Shown one piece after another: positions 1-7,327 of a DNA stretch of 12,528 nt. The notes under the pieces were generated by a model, which saw nothing but the letters and a program-made list of their open reading frames with translations, made no database searches and had not been told where the DNA came from. Within the stretch, counting starts at the first letter, position 1; each line of letters opens with the position of its first letter. The stretch covers positions 1-12,528 of the forward strand of contig JAIRYY010000044.1 of the NCBI GenBank assembly GCA_031267485.1. The letters are read 5' to 3'. The stretch comes from Tannerella sp. (GTDB lineage Bacteria; Bacteroidota; Bacteroidia; Bacteroidales; Tannerellaceae). The position numbers and the translations under genes were made by a program.

Positions 1-605
1 CCGCCGTCGCCATAGCATCCGAGAGGTTTCGTCGGGAAAAAGGATGTAATGCCGATATGTCCGATAGCGCCGGCTTTTAGAGTGCGCCTGTCACTGAAAA
101 TATACGATGCGCCTAACGACTGTGCATTGTCTTCTATGATAGCAAGTTTGTATTTGTCGGCGATTTTCCGTATCGCTTCCATGTTGCACGACTGTCCGAA
201 CAGGTGCACGGCTATGATAGCTTTTGTATGCGCGGTTATGGCTTTCTCGATAAGTTCCGGGTTGATATTGAATGTTTGCGGGTCGACGTCGACAATAATG
301 GGAGAAGCTCCTGTCGAAGCGATTGCTTCTATCGGCGCAATATACGTGAATGCGGGCGCGATGACTTCGTGTTCCGGCCCTATATTCAGCGCCTGAAGCG
401 CCAGGCGGAGCGCATCCGTGCCGTTTGCGCACGGGATGACGTGCGGAACATTCATGTATGAAGCGAGACGTTCGCAGAAACTCCGTACCGGAGCGCCGTT
501 TATGAAGTCTGCGTTTTCGAAAACATCCTGTACAGCGGCGTCTATTTCTTTTTTCAGGCGCAGATACTGACCGCCCAAATCAACCATGCGTATTGACCTC
601 TCCAT
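1..605 (-). CDS. DegT/DnrJ/EryC1/StrS family PLP-dependent sugar aminotransferase (C-terminal part beyond the window)
   Basis: This frame is read from the complementary strand and stays open for 201 codons to the left edge. It begins MERSIRMVDLGGQY, where VDL-QY is the usual start of the family. It continues with CANGTDALRLAL (cofactor phosphate-binding region), VDVDP, VHLFGQ, and IIEDNAQSLGA (Asp that contacts the PLP ring). It reaches SFFPTKPLGCYGDGG with the Schiff-base lysine at residue 193. Family members move an amino group from glutamate to a nucleotide-linked keto-sugar in the cytoplasm, for surface polysaccharide or glycan synthesis. The SFFP-KPLGCYGDGG wording resembles WbpE-like enzymes of UDP-2,3-diacetamido sugar pathways, but I do not assign a substrate. 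The ATG at 605 lies one base past the metG stop, so the two genes are probably cotranscribed. An in-frame ATG six codons later is the alternative start. The family is sure; the sugar is not. Confidence 0.93.
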   Translation of the reverse strand, partial: MERSIRMVDLGGQYLRLKKEIDAAVQDVFENADFINGAPVRSFCERLASYMNVPHVIPCANGTDALRLALQALNIGPEHEVIAPAFTYIAPIEAIASTGASPIIVDVDPQTFNINPELIEKAITAHTKAIIAVHLFGQSCNMEAIRKIADKYKLAIIEDNAQSLGASYIFSDRRTLKAGAIGHIGITSFFPTKPLGCYGDG

Positions 606-606
606 G

Positions 607-2649
607 CTACTTTACTTCACTGCCCGGCTTCACGTTTTTCTCCGGCATGACGACTGCGAGGTTTCCATCGGCGTTTTCAGCCGACAGTATCATGCCTTCC
701 GAAACGATGCCTTTAAGTTTTCGCGGAGCAAGATTGGCGATGAAACAGACCTGTTTGCCTGTCAGTTCTTCCGGATTGTAATATTTCGCTATTCCCGAAA
801 TGATGGTGCGTCCGCCAAGCCCGTCGTCAATTTTGAATTGCAGCAGTTTGTCGGCTTTCGGCACTTTCGTACATTCGATAACCGTTCCCACGCGGATGTC
901 AAGTTTGGTAAAATCATCGAAGGAAACCGTCTCGCGGATTGGGGCAGTCTGTTTCTCCGCTGCTTCGTTCGCCTTTTTGGTATCAAGAAGTTTCCGTACC
1001 TGCCGTTCGATGACGTCGTCCTCTATTTTTTCAAAGAGAAGTTCCGGCGTTCCGAGCTGATGACCGGCATTCAGCAGTCCGGTCCCGCCGAGCCAGTTCC
1101 AGCCCGGCGATTCGAAGCGAAGCATTTTGCTTAACTTCTCCATGCTGAAAGGCAGGAAAGGTTCGAATGCGATTGCGAGGTTTGCCGCTATCTGAAGTGA
1201 GATGTTGAGGATGGTGGCAACGCGCGTCATGTCCGTTTTTGCAAGTTTCCACGGCTCCGTATCGGCGAGGTATTTGTTCCCGATTCGCGCCAGGTTCATC
1301 GCTTCCTTTTGCGCATCGCGGAAGTGGAAAGTGTCCAGCAGCCTCTCCAGATTCGTTTTGACATCGGCAAATTCCCTTAACGTCTCTTCATCATAACCGG
1401 TAAGTTCGTCGCACTCCGGCACTTTATTCTCAAAATATTTACCGGTGAGAACTAACGCCCGGTTCACGAAATTACCCAGGATAGCCACCAGTTCGTTGTT
1501 GTTGCGGGCCTGGAAATCTTTCCATGTACAATCGTTATCTTTTGTTTCCGGCGCATTGGCGGTCAGCACATAACGCAGCACGTCCTGTTTGCCCGGCAGT
1601 TCTTCGAGATATTCATGAAGCCATACGGCCCAGTTGCGCGATGTTGATATCTTGTCGCCTTCGAGATTCAGAAATTCGTTAGCCGGCACGTTTTCCGGCA
1701 GGATAAACGACCCCTCAGCCTTAAGCATGGTCGGGAAAACGATGCAATGAAAAACGATGTTGTCTTTTCCGATGAAATGTACCAGCTTTGTTTCGGGGTC
1801 TTTCCACCACTTTTCCCAGTCGCCGGGGCGCAATTCTTTTGTGTTCGATATATATCCGATAGGCGCGTCAAACCACACGTACAGCACTTTCCCCTCCGCG
1901 CCCTCCACCGGGACGGGAATCCCCCAGTCCAGGTCGCGGCTTACGGCGCGAGGCTGCAGTCCCATGTCGAGCCAGCTTTTGCACTGTCCGTAGACGTTCG
2001 GTTTCCATTCCCTGTGCTCTTCGAGTATCCACTGGCGGAGGAACGGTTCATACCTGTCAAGCGGCAAATACCAGTGTTTCGTTTCGCGCATGACGGGACT
2101 GCTCCCGCTGATGGTCGAGTTGGGATTTTTCAGGTCGGTGGGGCTTAACGAAGTGCCACAGGCCTCACACTGGTCTCCGTATGCATTTTCGTTGCCGCAG
2201 TGGGGGCAAGTCCCCGTGATATAGCGGTCAGCCAGGAACTGCCGGGCTTCCCCGTCATAATACTGTTCGCTTGTTTTTTCCACGAACACGCCCTTGTCGT
2301 AGAGTGTGCGGAAAAAGCCGGATGCGGTCTCATGCTGGGTTTTGGATGTAGTCCGGGAATATATGTCGAAAGTGATGCCGAAATCTTCGAATGATTTTTT
2401 TATGATGCGGTGAAAACGGTCGACGATATCCTGCGGCGTAACGTTTTCCTTTTTAGCGCGTATGGTAATGGGAACGCCGTGTTCGTCGGAGCCTCCGATG
2501 AATAATACATCTTCGCCTTTCAGGCGCAGGTAGCGCGCATAGATATCCGCCGGCACGTAAACGCCCGCCAGGTGGCCGATGTGCACAGGCCCGTTGGCAT
2601 AAGGTAACGCGGAGGTAATCAGTGTTCTTTTGAAATGTTTTGCTTCCAT
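607..2649 (-). CDS. metG: Methionine--tRNA ligase (methionyl-tRNA synthetase) with C-terminal tRNA-binding domain
   Basis: This 680-residue cytoplasmic enzyme charges tRNA(Met) and initiator tRNA with methionine using ATP. The class I signature HIGH is at residues 23-26 (PVHIGHLAG). A zinc knuckle CxxC-x9-CxxC uses Cys148, 151, 161 and 164. The KMSKS loop appears as KISTS at 333-337 ([10 protein letters not shown]), a variant I know from Bacteroidales MetRS. The anticodon-binding helical region follows from about 390. From about 577 to the end there is an EMAPII/Trbp111-like OB-fold tRNA-binding domain ([19 protein letters not shown]), typical of the long bacterial form. The start [20 protein letters not shown] fits the family and sits about 22 bases downstream of a perfect promoter -7 box. 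The gene leads a short unit with the aminotransferase downstream. Nothing looks truncated. Confidence 0.98.
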   Translation of the reverse strand: MEAKHFKRTLITSALPYANGPVHIGHLAGVYVPADIYARYLRLKGEDVLFIGGSDEHGVPITIRAKKENVTPQDIVDRFHRIIKKSFEDFGITFDIYSRTTSKTQHETASGFFRTLYDKGVFVEKTSEQYYDGEARQFLADRYITGTCPHCGNENAYGDQCEACGTSLSPTDLKNPNSTISGSSPVMRETKHWYLPLDRYEPFLRQWILEEHREWKPNVYGQCKSWLDMGLQPRAVSRDLDWGIPVPVEGAEGKVLYVWFDAPIGYISNTKELRPGDWEKWWKDPETKLVHFIGKDNIVFHCIVFPTMLKAEGSFILPENVPANEFLNLEGDKISTSRNWAVWLHEYLEELPGKQDVLRYVLTANAPETKDNDCTWKDFQARNNNELVAILGNFVNRALVLTGKYFENKVPECDELTGYDEETLREFADVKTNLERLLDTFHFRDAQKEAMNLARIGNKYLADTEPWKLAKTDMTRVATILNISLQIAANLAIAFEPFLPFSMEKLSKMLRFESPGWNWLGGTGLLNAGHQLGTPELLFEKIEDDVIERQVRKLLDTKKANEAAEKQTAPIRETVSFDDFTKLDIRVGTVIECTKVPKADKLLQFKIDDGLGGRTIISGIAKYYNPEELTGKQVCFIANLAPRKLKGIVSEGMILSAENADGNLAVVMPEKNVKPGSEVK

Positions 2650-2670
2650 TTACATTTGGATTTTTGCCTG

Positions 2671-2701
2671 CAAAGATAGCGCAAGCCGGGAGTAATACAA
2701 A
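2671..2701 (-). promoter_or_regulatory. Bacteroidota-type promoter for metG
   Basis: Read on the minus strand, TTTG (2701-2698) is followed by exactly 19 bases and then TATCTTTG (2678-2671). This is a full match to the Bacteroidota housekeeping consensus TTTG-N19-TAnnTTTG. Transcription would start a few bases downstream, giving metG a leader of only about 15 bases. The position between the upstream operon's terminator and the metG ATG supports it. Confidence 0.88.
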
Positions 2702-2718
2702 ATAAACGCGTTTATTTT
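2699..2718. promoter_or_regulatory. 20-bp perfect palindrome overlapping the metG -33 box (possible operator)
   Basis: The half-site AAAATAAACG is followed directly by its exact reverse complement, a perfect 20-bp dyad with no spacer. Its left end covers most of the TTTG -33 element of the metG promoter, so a protein bound here could block RNA polymerase. There is no U-run at a terminator position and no loop, so it is not a terminator. The operator role is inference; an AT-rich palindrome of this length could also be an UP-like element. Confidence 0.5.
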
Positions 2719-2768
2719 TACCGCTTCCTCTTTTCTGTTGACAGGAAAGTTTCCGTTTTTTTTGCAAA

Positions 2769-2806
2769 AAGAGAGCCGGCGAAACAAAATTCCTACCGGC
2801 TCTCTT
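2769..2806 (-). terminator. Rho-independent terminator of the porin-imelysin-cytochrome operon
   Basis: An 11-bp perfect stem (GAGAGCCGG core extended by two A-T pairs) encloses a 16-base loop. On the minus strand it is followed by a T-run of five that includes the last stem bases, then GC and an A-run. It lies 34 bases downstream of the di-haem cytochrome stop codon and upstream of the metG promoter, cleanly separating the two units. Confidence 0.82.
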
Positions 2807-2840
2807 CATTACAGAAAAAGAAATTATGACTCAAAGCTTT

Positions 2841-4451
2841 TTAGATAGCGTCAATAAATTCCACAATCGCATCGCGCTCCGCCTTGCTCAGATTGCGGAA
2901 TTTTTCAATCGACTGGCGGGCGTCACTTCCGGCGGCGCCGTGCCACATGATTGCTTCCATGACGGTGCGGGCGCGACAGTCGTGCAGGCGGTCGGAGGCG
3001 CCGGTACATTTCAGGCTCAGGCCGCGGCCCCACAGCGGAGTTGTGCGGCACCAGCCCGTGCGGATGTCGTTCTTCATCGAAAGACGGTGCTGTACCATGT
3101 CGCTGTACGGCCATATCTTTTGATTCGGGTAGCGGGGCAGGCGGACGTCGCCGTTCCTGAAAAACAGGGCGGGGTCTGTGAAATTATCATCGCCCGTTGT
3201 CCACGACGGACGGTGGCACGTCGCACAGCCAATCTCGCGGAACAGTTGCCGTCCCGTCCGAACCTCCTCATCATCCAGGTTGCGCGCGGCAGGAACAGCC
3301 AGGCCGCGGTGCCAGACCATGAAGTCGATGTACTGCCCGTCGCTCATTTCGGGGGCGTCGGCTGTCGGGGCCATTAAATAATTGTAAATATCCGTTTCTA
3401 CGTTTCCCGTCAGACGATGCCTGGGGAAAATCTCATAAAACCGCGCCTGGACATCGGGGTCTTTCGATGCAACGCGGGCGTACGTTCCCGTCATGTAGTG
3501 ATAATGGCGGTCGCTGCGGGTCACGTTCGTAATGTTCCAGATGGCATTCGCCCCCGCCGCATCCTGCAACGGCCCGCGGCTCAGGGCATACGTGTAGCGG
3601 AACGGATGCTGTTCGCCGTTCCCCTGCAACGTGTTAGCGTATTGCCTCGTCCATTCGCCGCCGGCAAAAAAGGCCGGGTTCAGGCTGACGCCAAGTCTTT
3701 CCTGTTTCGCATATTCCGCCTTTATCGAATCGTCCGGTATGGCGTCCAGCAGACCTGTTCCGTAAAGGCCGATGGTCGATTCGAGCCGCACGCGGACATC
3801 TTGAAGGGGCACAACGGTTGTCGCGCCGTTCTTCGTCACCTCCAGCGGCACGTAATAGGCGTCCGCGGGAATCGTCACTTCCGGATATATCAGCGAATAG
3901 GATTCCCCGTCGGGGAATGTGTTTCCCCATTCGTCGACATGCGCCAGCCAGTCAATCCTGATTTTCGTCTCGTCGACGGGCGCCTTGAACGGTTCCACAG
4001 CGCGTGTCTGCGGCATTCCCGTCAGCGAACTCAGATAGGTATCCGTCTCGTCGGTGACAACCAGCAGATAGCCGTTGCCGATTGTCGACGAGTTGTAGGA
4101 CGTCTGGCGCCGGCCGTGTCCATAGCCGGGATGACAGTGGATGCAGGACGTGCGCAGATACAGGGGGCCTAATCCTCCCCGCGGGGATTCGTCGGCGCCG
4201 GTCGTGACAAACGGGTCTTCGAACAGATGTTCCCCCCGGATGAACGCGTCTATGTAACCACCCTGTTCCACAGCCGGCGATGGCCGTTCGTAGGCGACGG
4301 TCGTCTCGTTGAATGTTGTGCCCAGCCTTCCTCCGGCATAATATTCTTCCGACAGTTCATCAAGATTGTCGGGAAGCTCATCGTTACCGCCGTTACAGGA
4401 GGCGAATGACAGCAGGCCGATTATTGCGAAACAGAAATACAGTTGTCTCAT
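2841..4451 (-). CDS. Di-haem oxidoreductase lipoprotein, DUF1111 family (putative peroxidase/thiol oxidoreductase)
   Basis: The 536-residue product has a lipoprotein signal peptide (residues 1-18, lipobox SFASC, lipidated Cys19). Two c-type haem motifs follow: CIHCH at 103-107 and CATCH at 409-413. Two CxxCH sites about 300 residues apart plus the C-terminal block LHDCRARTVMEAIMWHG (489-505) match the di-haem DUF1111 family, relatives of bacterial di-haem peroxidases. It should sit in the periplasm or on the outer membrane and handle electrons. Family members often neighbour imelysin genes in iron-responsive loci, as here: its start is 18 bases past the imelysin stop. The block I know as LHDGRA in many relatives reads LHDCRA here, and further cysteines occur at 468 and 482. 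Family placement is firm. The substrate and actual reaction are unknown. Confidence 0.9.
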   Translation of the reverse strand: MRQLYFCFAIIGLLSFASCNGGNDELPDNLDELSEEYYAGGRLGTTFNETTVAYERPSPAVEQGGYIDAFIRGEHLFEDPFVTTGADESPRGGLGPLYLRTSCIHCHPGYGHGRRQTSYNSSTIGNGYLLVVTDETDTYLSSLTGMPQTRAVEPFKAPVDETKIRIDWLAHVDEWGNTFPDGESYSLIYPEVTIPADAYYVPLEVTKNGATTVVPLQDVRVRLESTIGLYGTGLLDAIPDDSIKAEYAKQERLGVSLNPAFFAGGEWTRQYANTLQGNGEQHPFRYTYALSRGPLQDAAGANAIWNITNVTRSDRHYHYMTGTYARVASKDPDVQARFYEIFPRHRLTGNVETDIYNYLMAPTADAPEMSDGQYIDFMVWHRGLAVPAARNLDDEEVRTGRQLFREIGCATCHRPSWTTGDDNFTDPALFFRNGDVRLPRYPNQKIWPYSDMVQHRLSMKNDIRTGWCRTTPLWGRGLSLKCTGASDRLHDCRARTVMEAIMWHGAAGSDARQSIEKFRNLSKAERDAIVEFIDAI

Positions 4452-4469
4452 GCGTACATTAATATATTA

Positions 4470-5654
4470 TTATTCCTGTATCAATTCGATTGCTTCATCC
4501 AGTTTGTCCAGCAAGGCATTGCATGCGGCCTTGGCTTTTCCGCTGGCGGCTTCCGTCAGGTTGTCCCTGAACGGCGCGGGCATGGCTTCGATTTCCCTTA
4601 TCGCATCGGCAATGGCTGTCTGTATCTCGCCGTCCAGCGTCGCGTTGAGCGATTTGACATAAGCGCTTACCGAAGTTTCGAGAGCGGTATTGCCGACAGT
4701 CCCATAGTAGGCATGCTGTACGCTCCGGATATTGTCGGCAAAGTCGGCAATCGAATTCCAGCTGTACCATGATTCCACATCCAGGACATTGCCGGAGCTT
4801 ACGGGGTCGGTGATTTTCGTATTGCCCACCTCGTCCGAAATGTCGGCGGCGCCCTGTAAAATCTCGGCGTAGGCGGCGAGTTGCGTCTTGTAAATCTTGT
4901 TGCCCGATTCACCTGCCGCTATCATGATTTCGCCATAGTTAAGGCTTGGTTCCAACTCGGCGTCTTCGAGGATGGACTGTTTCGCGCCCGTTATGTTTTC
5001 GACGCCGGCCCAGCTTGCTTCCAGACGTATGCACTGGTTGCGGAGGTCTTCCGCCACGGCCACGCAGTAAATCAGTTCCGTCTCGCTCAATGCGCCGTAA
5101 GAAACGCCGTCCTTGTCGACGCCGCCCTCATATCGCCGAGGCCCTCCGTCGCGAAAGACCATGTATTCCACCGCATGAAAGCCCAGCAACCCGTAGCCGA
5201 GCGTCGCAAAGCCGTCGAAGTTGCATCCGTTCTCGCTCATATTGTCTATCAGCGTTTCATTCCGCAGCGCCAGGTCGAGCTGCGTTTTGTCCAGCGGCCA
5301 CGAATCGATGTGCGGGTCAATGTTATAATCAGCCGCCGCTCCGAACAGGAACGCTTCGCTCAGCTCCCAGTGCCTGCGGGCGGTAATCCATTCCTGACAT
5401 ACGGCGTCAATATTCCCCTGTACGGGGTTTTCTTTCAGCCGGGCGCAGGCTTCATACAGGTCGATGGATTCGTCGGCAAGCGATTTGTAGGTCGCCACGA
5501 CCACTCCGTTGACATACTGCTCAATTGATTTCGTCATCTGTGCATCCAATGCAGTTTCAGTTACAGGGTCGTCATCGTCTTTACAGGATGAGACACTCAG
5601 GCCGAAAACGACGGCCGTCACAAGTAAAACCGGAAATTTTAAATATCTTTTCAT
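4470..5654 (-). CDS. Imelysin family lipoprotein (M75-type, EfeO/IrpA-like iron-binding protein)
   Basis: The 394-residue product has a signal peptide ending VSSC, with lipidated Cys24 followed at once by KDDDD. The imelysin signature GxHxxE is present as GFHAVE at 158-163, preceded by the conserved IDSWPLD at 116-122. The rest is mostly helical, as in the helical-bundle imelysin fold. The family includes the iron-regulated IrpA and the EfeO component of ferrous/ferric uptake. Although named after an insulin-cleaving protease (peptidase M75), most members are thought to bind metal rather than cut peptides. The acidic stretch right after the lipidated Cys resembles Bacteroidota export signals that place lipoproteins on the cell surface, so it may face outward. 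It lies 40 bases downstream of the porin and 18 bases upstream of the di-haem gene. Iron as ligand is inference from family and context. Confidence 0.92.
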   Translation of the reverse strand: MKRYLKFPVLLVTAVVFGLSVSSCKDDDDPVTETALDAQMTKSIEQYVNGVVVATYKSLADESIDLYEACARLKENPVQGNIDAVCQEWITARRHWELSEAFLFGAAADYNIDPHIDSWPLDKTQLDLALRNETLIDNMSENGCNFDGFATLGYGLLGFHAVEYMVFRDGGPRRYEGGVDKDGVSYGALSETELIYCVAVAEDLRNQCIRLEASWAGVENITGAKQSILEDAELEPSLNYGEIMIAAGESGNKIYKTQLAAYAEILQGAADISDEVGNTKITDPVSSGNVLDVESWYSWNSIADFADNIRSVQHAYYGTVGNTALETSVSAYVKSLNATLDGEIQTAIADAIREIEAMPAPFRDNLTEAASGKAKAACNALLDKLDEAIELIQE

Positions 5655-5664
5655 GTTACCTTTT

Positions 5665-5677
5665 ATTTTAAATGAAT
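5665..5677 (-). promoter_or_regulatory. Leader copy of a 13-base motif shared by imelysin and porin
   Basis: On the minus strand, ATTCATTTAAAAT ends 11 bases before the imelysin ATG. The identical 13 bases occur at 7032-7020, 15 bases before the porin ATG. With no Shine-Dalgarno site visible, this AT-rich element may help ribosome loading or carry shared post-transcriptional control. That role is inference. Confidence 0.35.
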
Positions 5678-5694
5678 ACTATTATGATATACTT

Positions 5695-7005
5695 TTACAT
5701 GTCAAACAATCCCGCATACGCAACGCCCAGGCTGAGCGTGCTTTCATTATTGTACCGGCTGTTAAATATCCGGCGGGAAAATTCAGCCTTCACAACCAGC
5801 CCCTTCATCGGCATATAATTCAAACCGCCGGCAATGCGCTGGCGTCCCCAGGCTTCATTGTCGGTCAGGCTGCCCGCCGTCTTGTACATCGAGTCGTAGC
5901 AATCGTAGCGTCCGAACAGATAGAGCCTGTCGCCTTTCACTTTCAGGCGGGAGATTTGCGAAAAGATGTCGTAACCAGCTTCCAGGCCGATGCTCATGGC
6001 ATCCGAGCCTATCGGCGTCTTGGGAGAGGGCGAATCCTTGCGGCTTGCCATATTTATTTTTGTTATTTTCTCCGAATCGGTAAGATGACCGTAAACGGCA
6101 TTCCCGCGTACAATCAGGTTGTAATTGTCATAATGGAAATCAATCGCGCCAATCGTGACCGTCCCGTCCACCGCGCTGTACGAATCCGGTTTAAGGCTGT
6201 TCGACGCACTGTTGCCGGCATATCCGCTGACGCCTATTCGCAGTCCTTTGATAGAATAGTTGTCCACGCGCAAGGCGCCGGCGTATGAAGTCGCCATTTT
6301 AAATTCGTAGGGACTTCCGGCGCCGCCCTTTATCCAGTCTTTCGAGCCGAAGCGGTCGGCATCCAGTCCGGCGATGAACATGGCCTCGTAACGCCAGTGT
6401 TTCGTGTTCCCCCACACGCTTATACCCGTCTCGTGCCACGTGCAGGGCAGGATGGCCATTTCGCCCTCGGGACGGTAGACGGTGAAAAATTCCGTCGGCA
6501 TGTGATACTGGTTCGTCAATCCGATGGGCACGATGATGTGCCCCATGCGTATTTTCAACGCATCGCAAAAACTTTTCTGAATCCAGAACTGTTCGAGTGC
6601 GACTTCTCCGCCCCGTTCCACTTCGCTCTCGTATTCGCCCGTTTCCTCCTCCTCTACCTCTATGGCGGATTCCGTTCCCCCGTGTTCAAATTCAATCTCC
6701 GAGCCTAACGTCCAGCCCTTGCCGAAATCGTACCCGACAAAGAACACCACATGCGGCAAGTCAAACTGGCCGTGCGAATCCGCATCCTTATATGACGCGG
6801 CATTCGAATACCGTTTATAATTGCTGCTGTAGAACATCCGGCTCATGACGGCCTCGCCGTATCCTCCCAAAACAAGGCGCGACTTTTTCTCCGAAGATGC
6901 CGCCTCCCCGCCGGAGTTGAGATCGCCGTCTGCTGCATTTACGATACAAAAACTGCCGGATAAAAAACAAAAACCTGCTATCAGTACACTTTTCCTGTTA
7001 AACAT
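5695..7005 (-). CDS. Outer-membrane beta-barrel porin, first gene of the iron-type operon
   Basis: Starting at the ATG at 7005, the product has 436 residues: a signal peptide (1-24, MFNRKSVLIAG..., cleavage after IVNA), then a barrel-like protein with alternating aromatic and polar strands (LVLGGYGEAVMSR, VVFFVGYDFGKGWTLGSEIE, FWIQKSF, RLYLFGRYDCYDS). I know close look-alikes from Bacteroidales beside imelysin genes. It resembles phosphate-selective porin O/P-type barrels, but I cannot name the family exactly. An upstream ATG at 7077 would add 24 residues, hide the signal peptide and precede the promoter -7 box at 7040-7047, so 7005 is preferred. A segment at residues 116-130 has nine Glu in fifteen positions and probably forms an acidic loop. 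As promoter-proximal gene before imelysin it probably provides the outer-membrane path for the substrate. Confidence 0.85.
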   Translation of the reverse strand: MFNRKSVLIAGFCFLSGSFCIVNAADGDLNSGGEAASSEKKSRLVLGGYGEAVMSRMFYSSNYKRYSNAASYKDADSHGQFDLPHVVFFVGYDFGKGWTLGSEIEFEHGGTESAIEVEEEETGEYESEVERGGEVALEQFWIQKSFCDALKIRMGHIIVPIGLTNQYHMPTEFFTVYRPEGEMAILPCTWHETGISVWGNTKHWRYEAMFIAGLDADRFGSKDWIKGGAGSPYEFKMATSYAGALRVDNYSIKGLRIGVSGYAGNSASNSLKPDSYSAVDGTVTIGAIDFHYDNYNLIVRGNAVYGHLTDSEKITKINMASRKDSPSPKTPIGSDAMSIGLEAGYDIFSQISRLKVKGDRLYLFGRYDCYDSMYKTAGSLTDNEAWGRQRIAGGLNYMPMKGLVVKAEFSRRIFNSRYNNESTLSLGVAYAGLFDM

Positions 7006-7019
7006 AATACCTGTTGAGA

Positions 7020-7032
7020 ATTTTAAATGAAT
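7020..7032 (-). promoter_or_regulatory. Leader copy of the 13-base motif before the porin
   Basis: This is the second exact copy of ATTCATTTAAAAT. It lies inside the short leader between the porin promoter's -7 box and the ATG at 7005. Similar spacing to the start codon in both genes is the argument for a role in translation; chance in AT-rich leaders is possible. Confidence 0.35.
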
Positions 7033-7039
7033 CAGGCTG

Positions 7040-7071
7040 CAAATGTAGAGAGAGAAAAAACGGCCTGCAAT
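7040..7071 (-). promoter_or_regulatory. Bacteroidota-type promoter for the porin-imelysin-cytochrome operon
   Basis: On the minus strand the -7 box TACATTTG (7047-7040) matches TAnnTTTG fully. ATTG (7071-7068) lies 20 bases upstream as a slightly degenerate -33 box. The implied leader to the porin ATG at 7005 is about 25-30 bases. No similar element precedes the imelysin or di-haem genes, so all three are probably read from here. Confidence 0.75.
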
Positions 7072-7089
7072 CCCCAATAGTAGGTATAT

Positions 7090-7107
7090 TCACCGGGTGA
7101 TTTCACC
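7090..7107. promoter_or_regulatory. Three alternating TCACC/GGTGA arms upstream of the porin promoter (possible operator)
   Basis: On the plus strand, TCACC is followed after 1 base by GGTGA and after 2 more bases by TCACC again. This makes two overlapping inverted repeats that share the middle arm. The block starts about 19 bases upstream of the -33 box of the iron-type operon, a usual place for an activator or repressor. It does not look like a classical Fur box. No regulator is assigned. Confidence 0.4.
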
Positions 7108-7136
7108 GCAAAGTAGCTATTTGTGGGGAGGATTCC

Positions 7137-7160
7137 CGGACATGTCCGCTTCACGCGGAC
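7137..7160. repeat. CGGAC/GTCCG triple-arm inverted repeat
   Basis: CGGACATGTCCG (7137-7148) is a perfect 12-bp palindrome. Its right arm, extended to GTCCGC (7144-7149), also pairs with GCGGAC (7155-7160) over a 5-base loop. The two pairings exclude each other. It lies in the divergent gap between the porin and methionine-sulfoxide reductase genes and has no T-run, so an operator or leader structure is more likely than a terminator. No function is proven. Confidence 0.35.
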
Positions 7161-7327
7161 TAAAGATGACAGGGGCATCGTTCATTGTTTACGCGAATTT
7201 CAGGGACGAAATCCGGCAGATTTACGGCGAAAATTTTAATCATGCATAAAACTTTGAAAATTTATCTCCGTTTTGCAGGATTATTTCAGAATATATTCTT
7301 TTATTTGCAGGACGAAAGTGAAAAATC

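Larger units (their letters stand above)
7006..7327. other. Divergent intergenic region between the porin operon and msrC
   Basis: This 322-base gap holds the porin-operon promoter, its leader motif and the two groups of inverted repeats listed separately. For the plus-strand msrC gene I see only a weak promoter candidate: TTTATTTG at 7300-7307 differs from TAnnTTTG by one base, but no TTTG lies at the right spacing. A short plus-strand frame from 7185 overlaps the msrC start and shows no protein-like features. Confidence 0.6.

Noticed and set aside
3417..4172. Plus-strand frame of 251 codons opposite the di-haem gene
   Set aside because: It is antisense to a protein with two CxxCH motifs and a lipobox. 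No recognisable domain is present.
4881..5528. Plus-strand frame of 215 codons opposite imelysin
   Set aside because: It is a shadow of the imelysin gene, with no signal peptide, domain or promoter.
7006..7077. 24-residue upstream extension of the porin
   Set aside because: It would bury the signal peptide starting MFNRKSVL, and its ATG lies upstream of the -7 box at 7040-7047.
7006..7327. Classical Fur box upstream of the iron-type operon
   Set aside because: I looked for a GATAATGATTATC-like palindrome and found none; only the TCACC/GGTGA and CGGAC/GTCCG arms are present.
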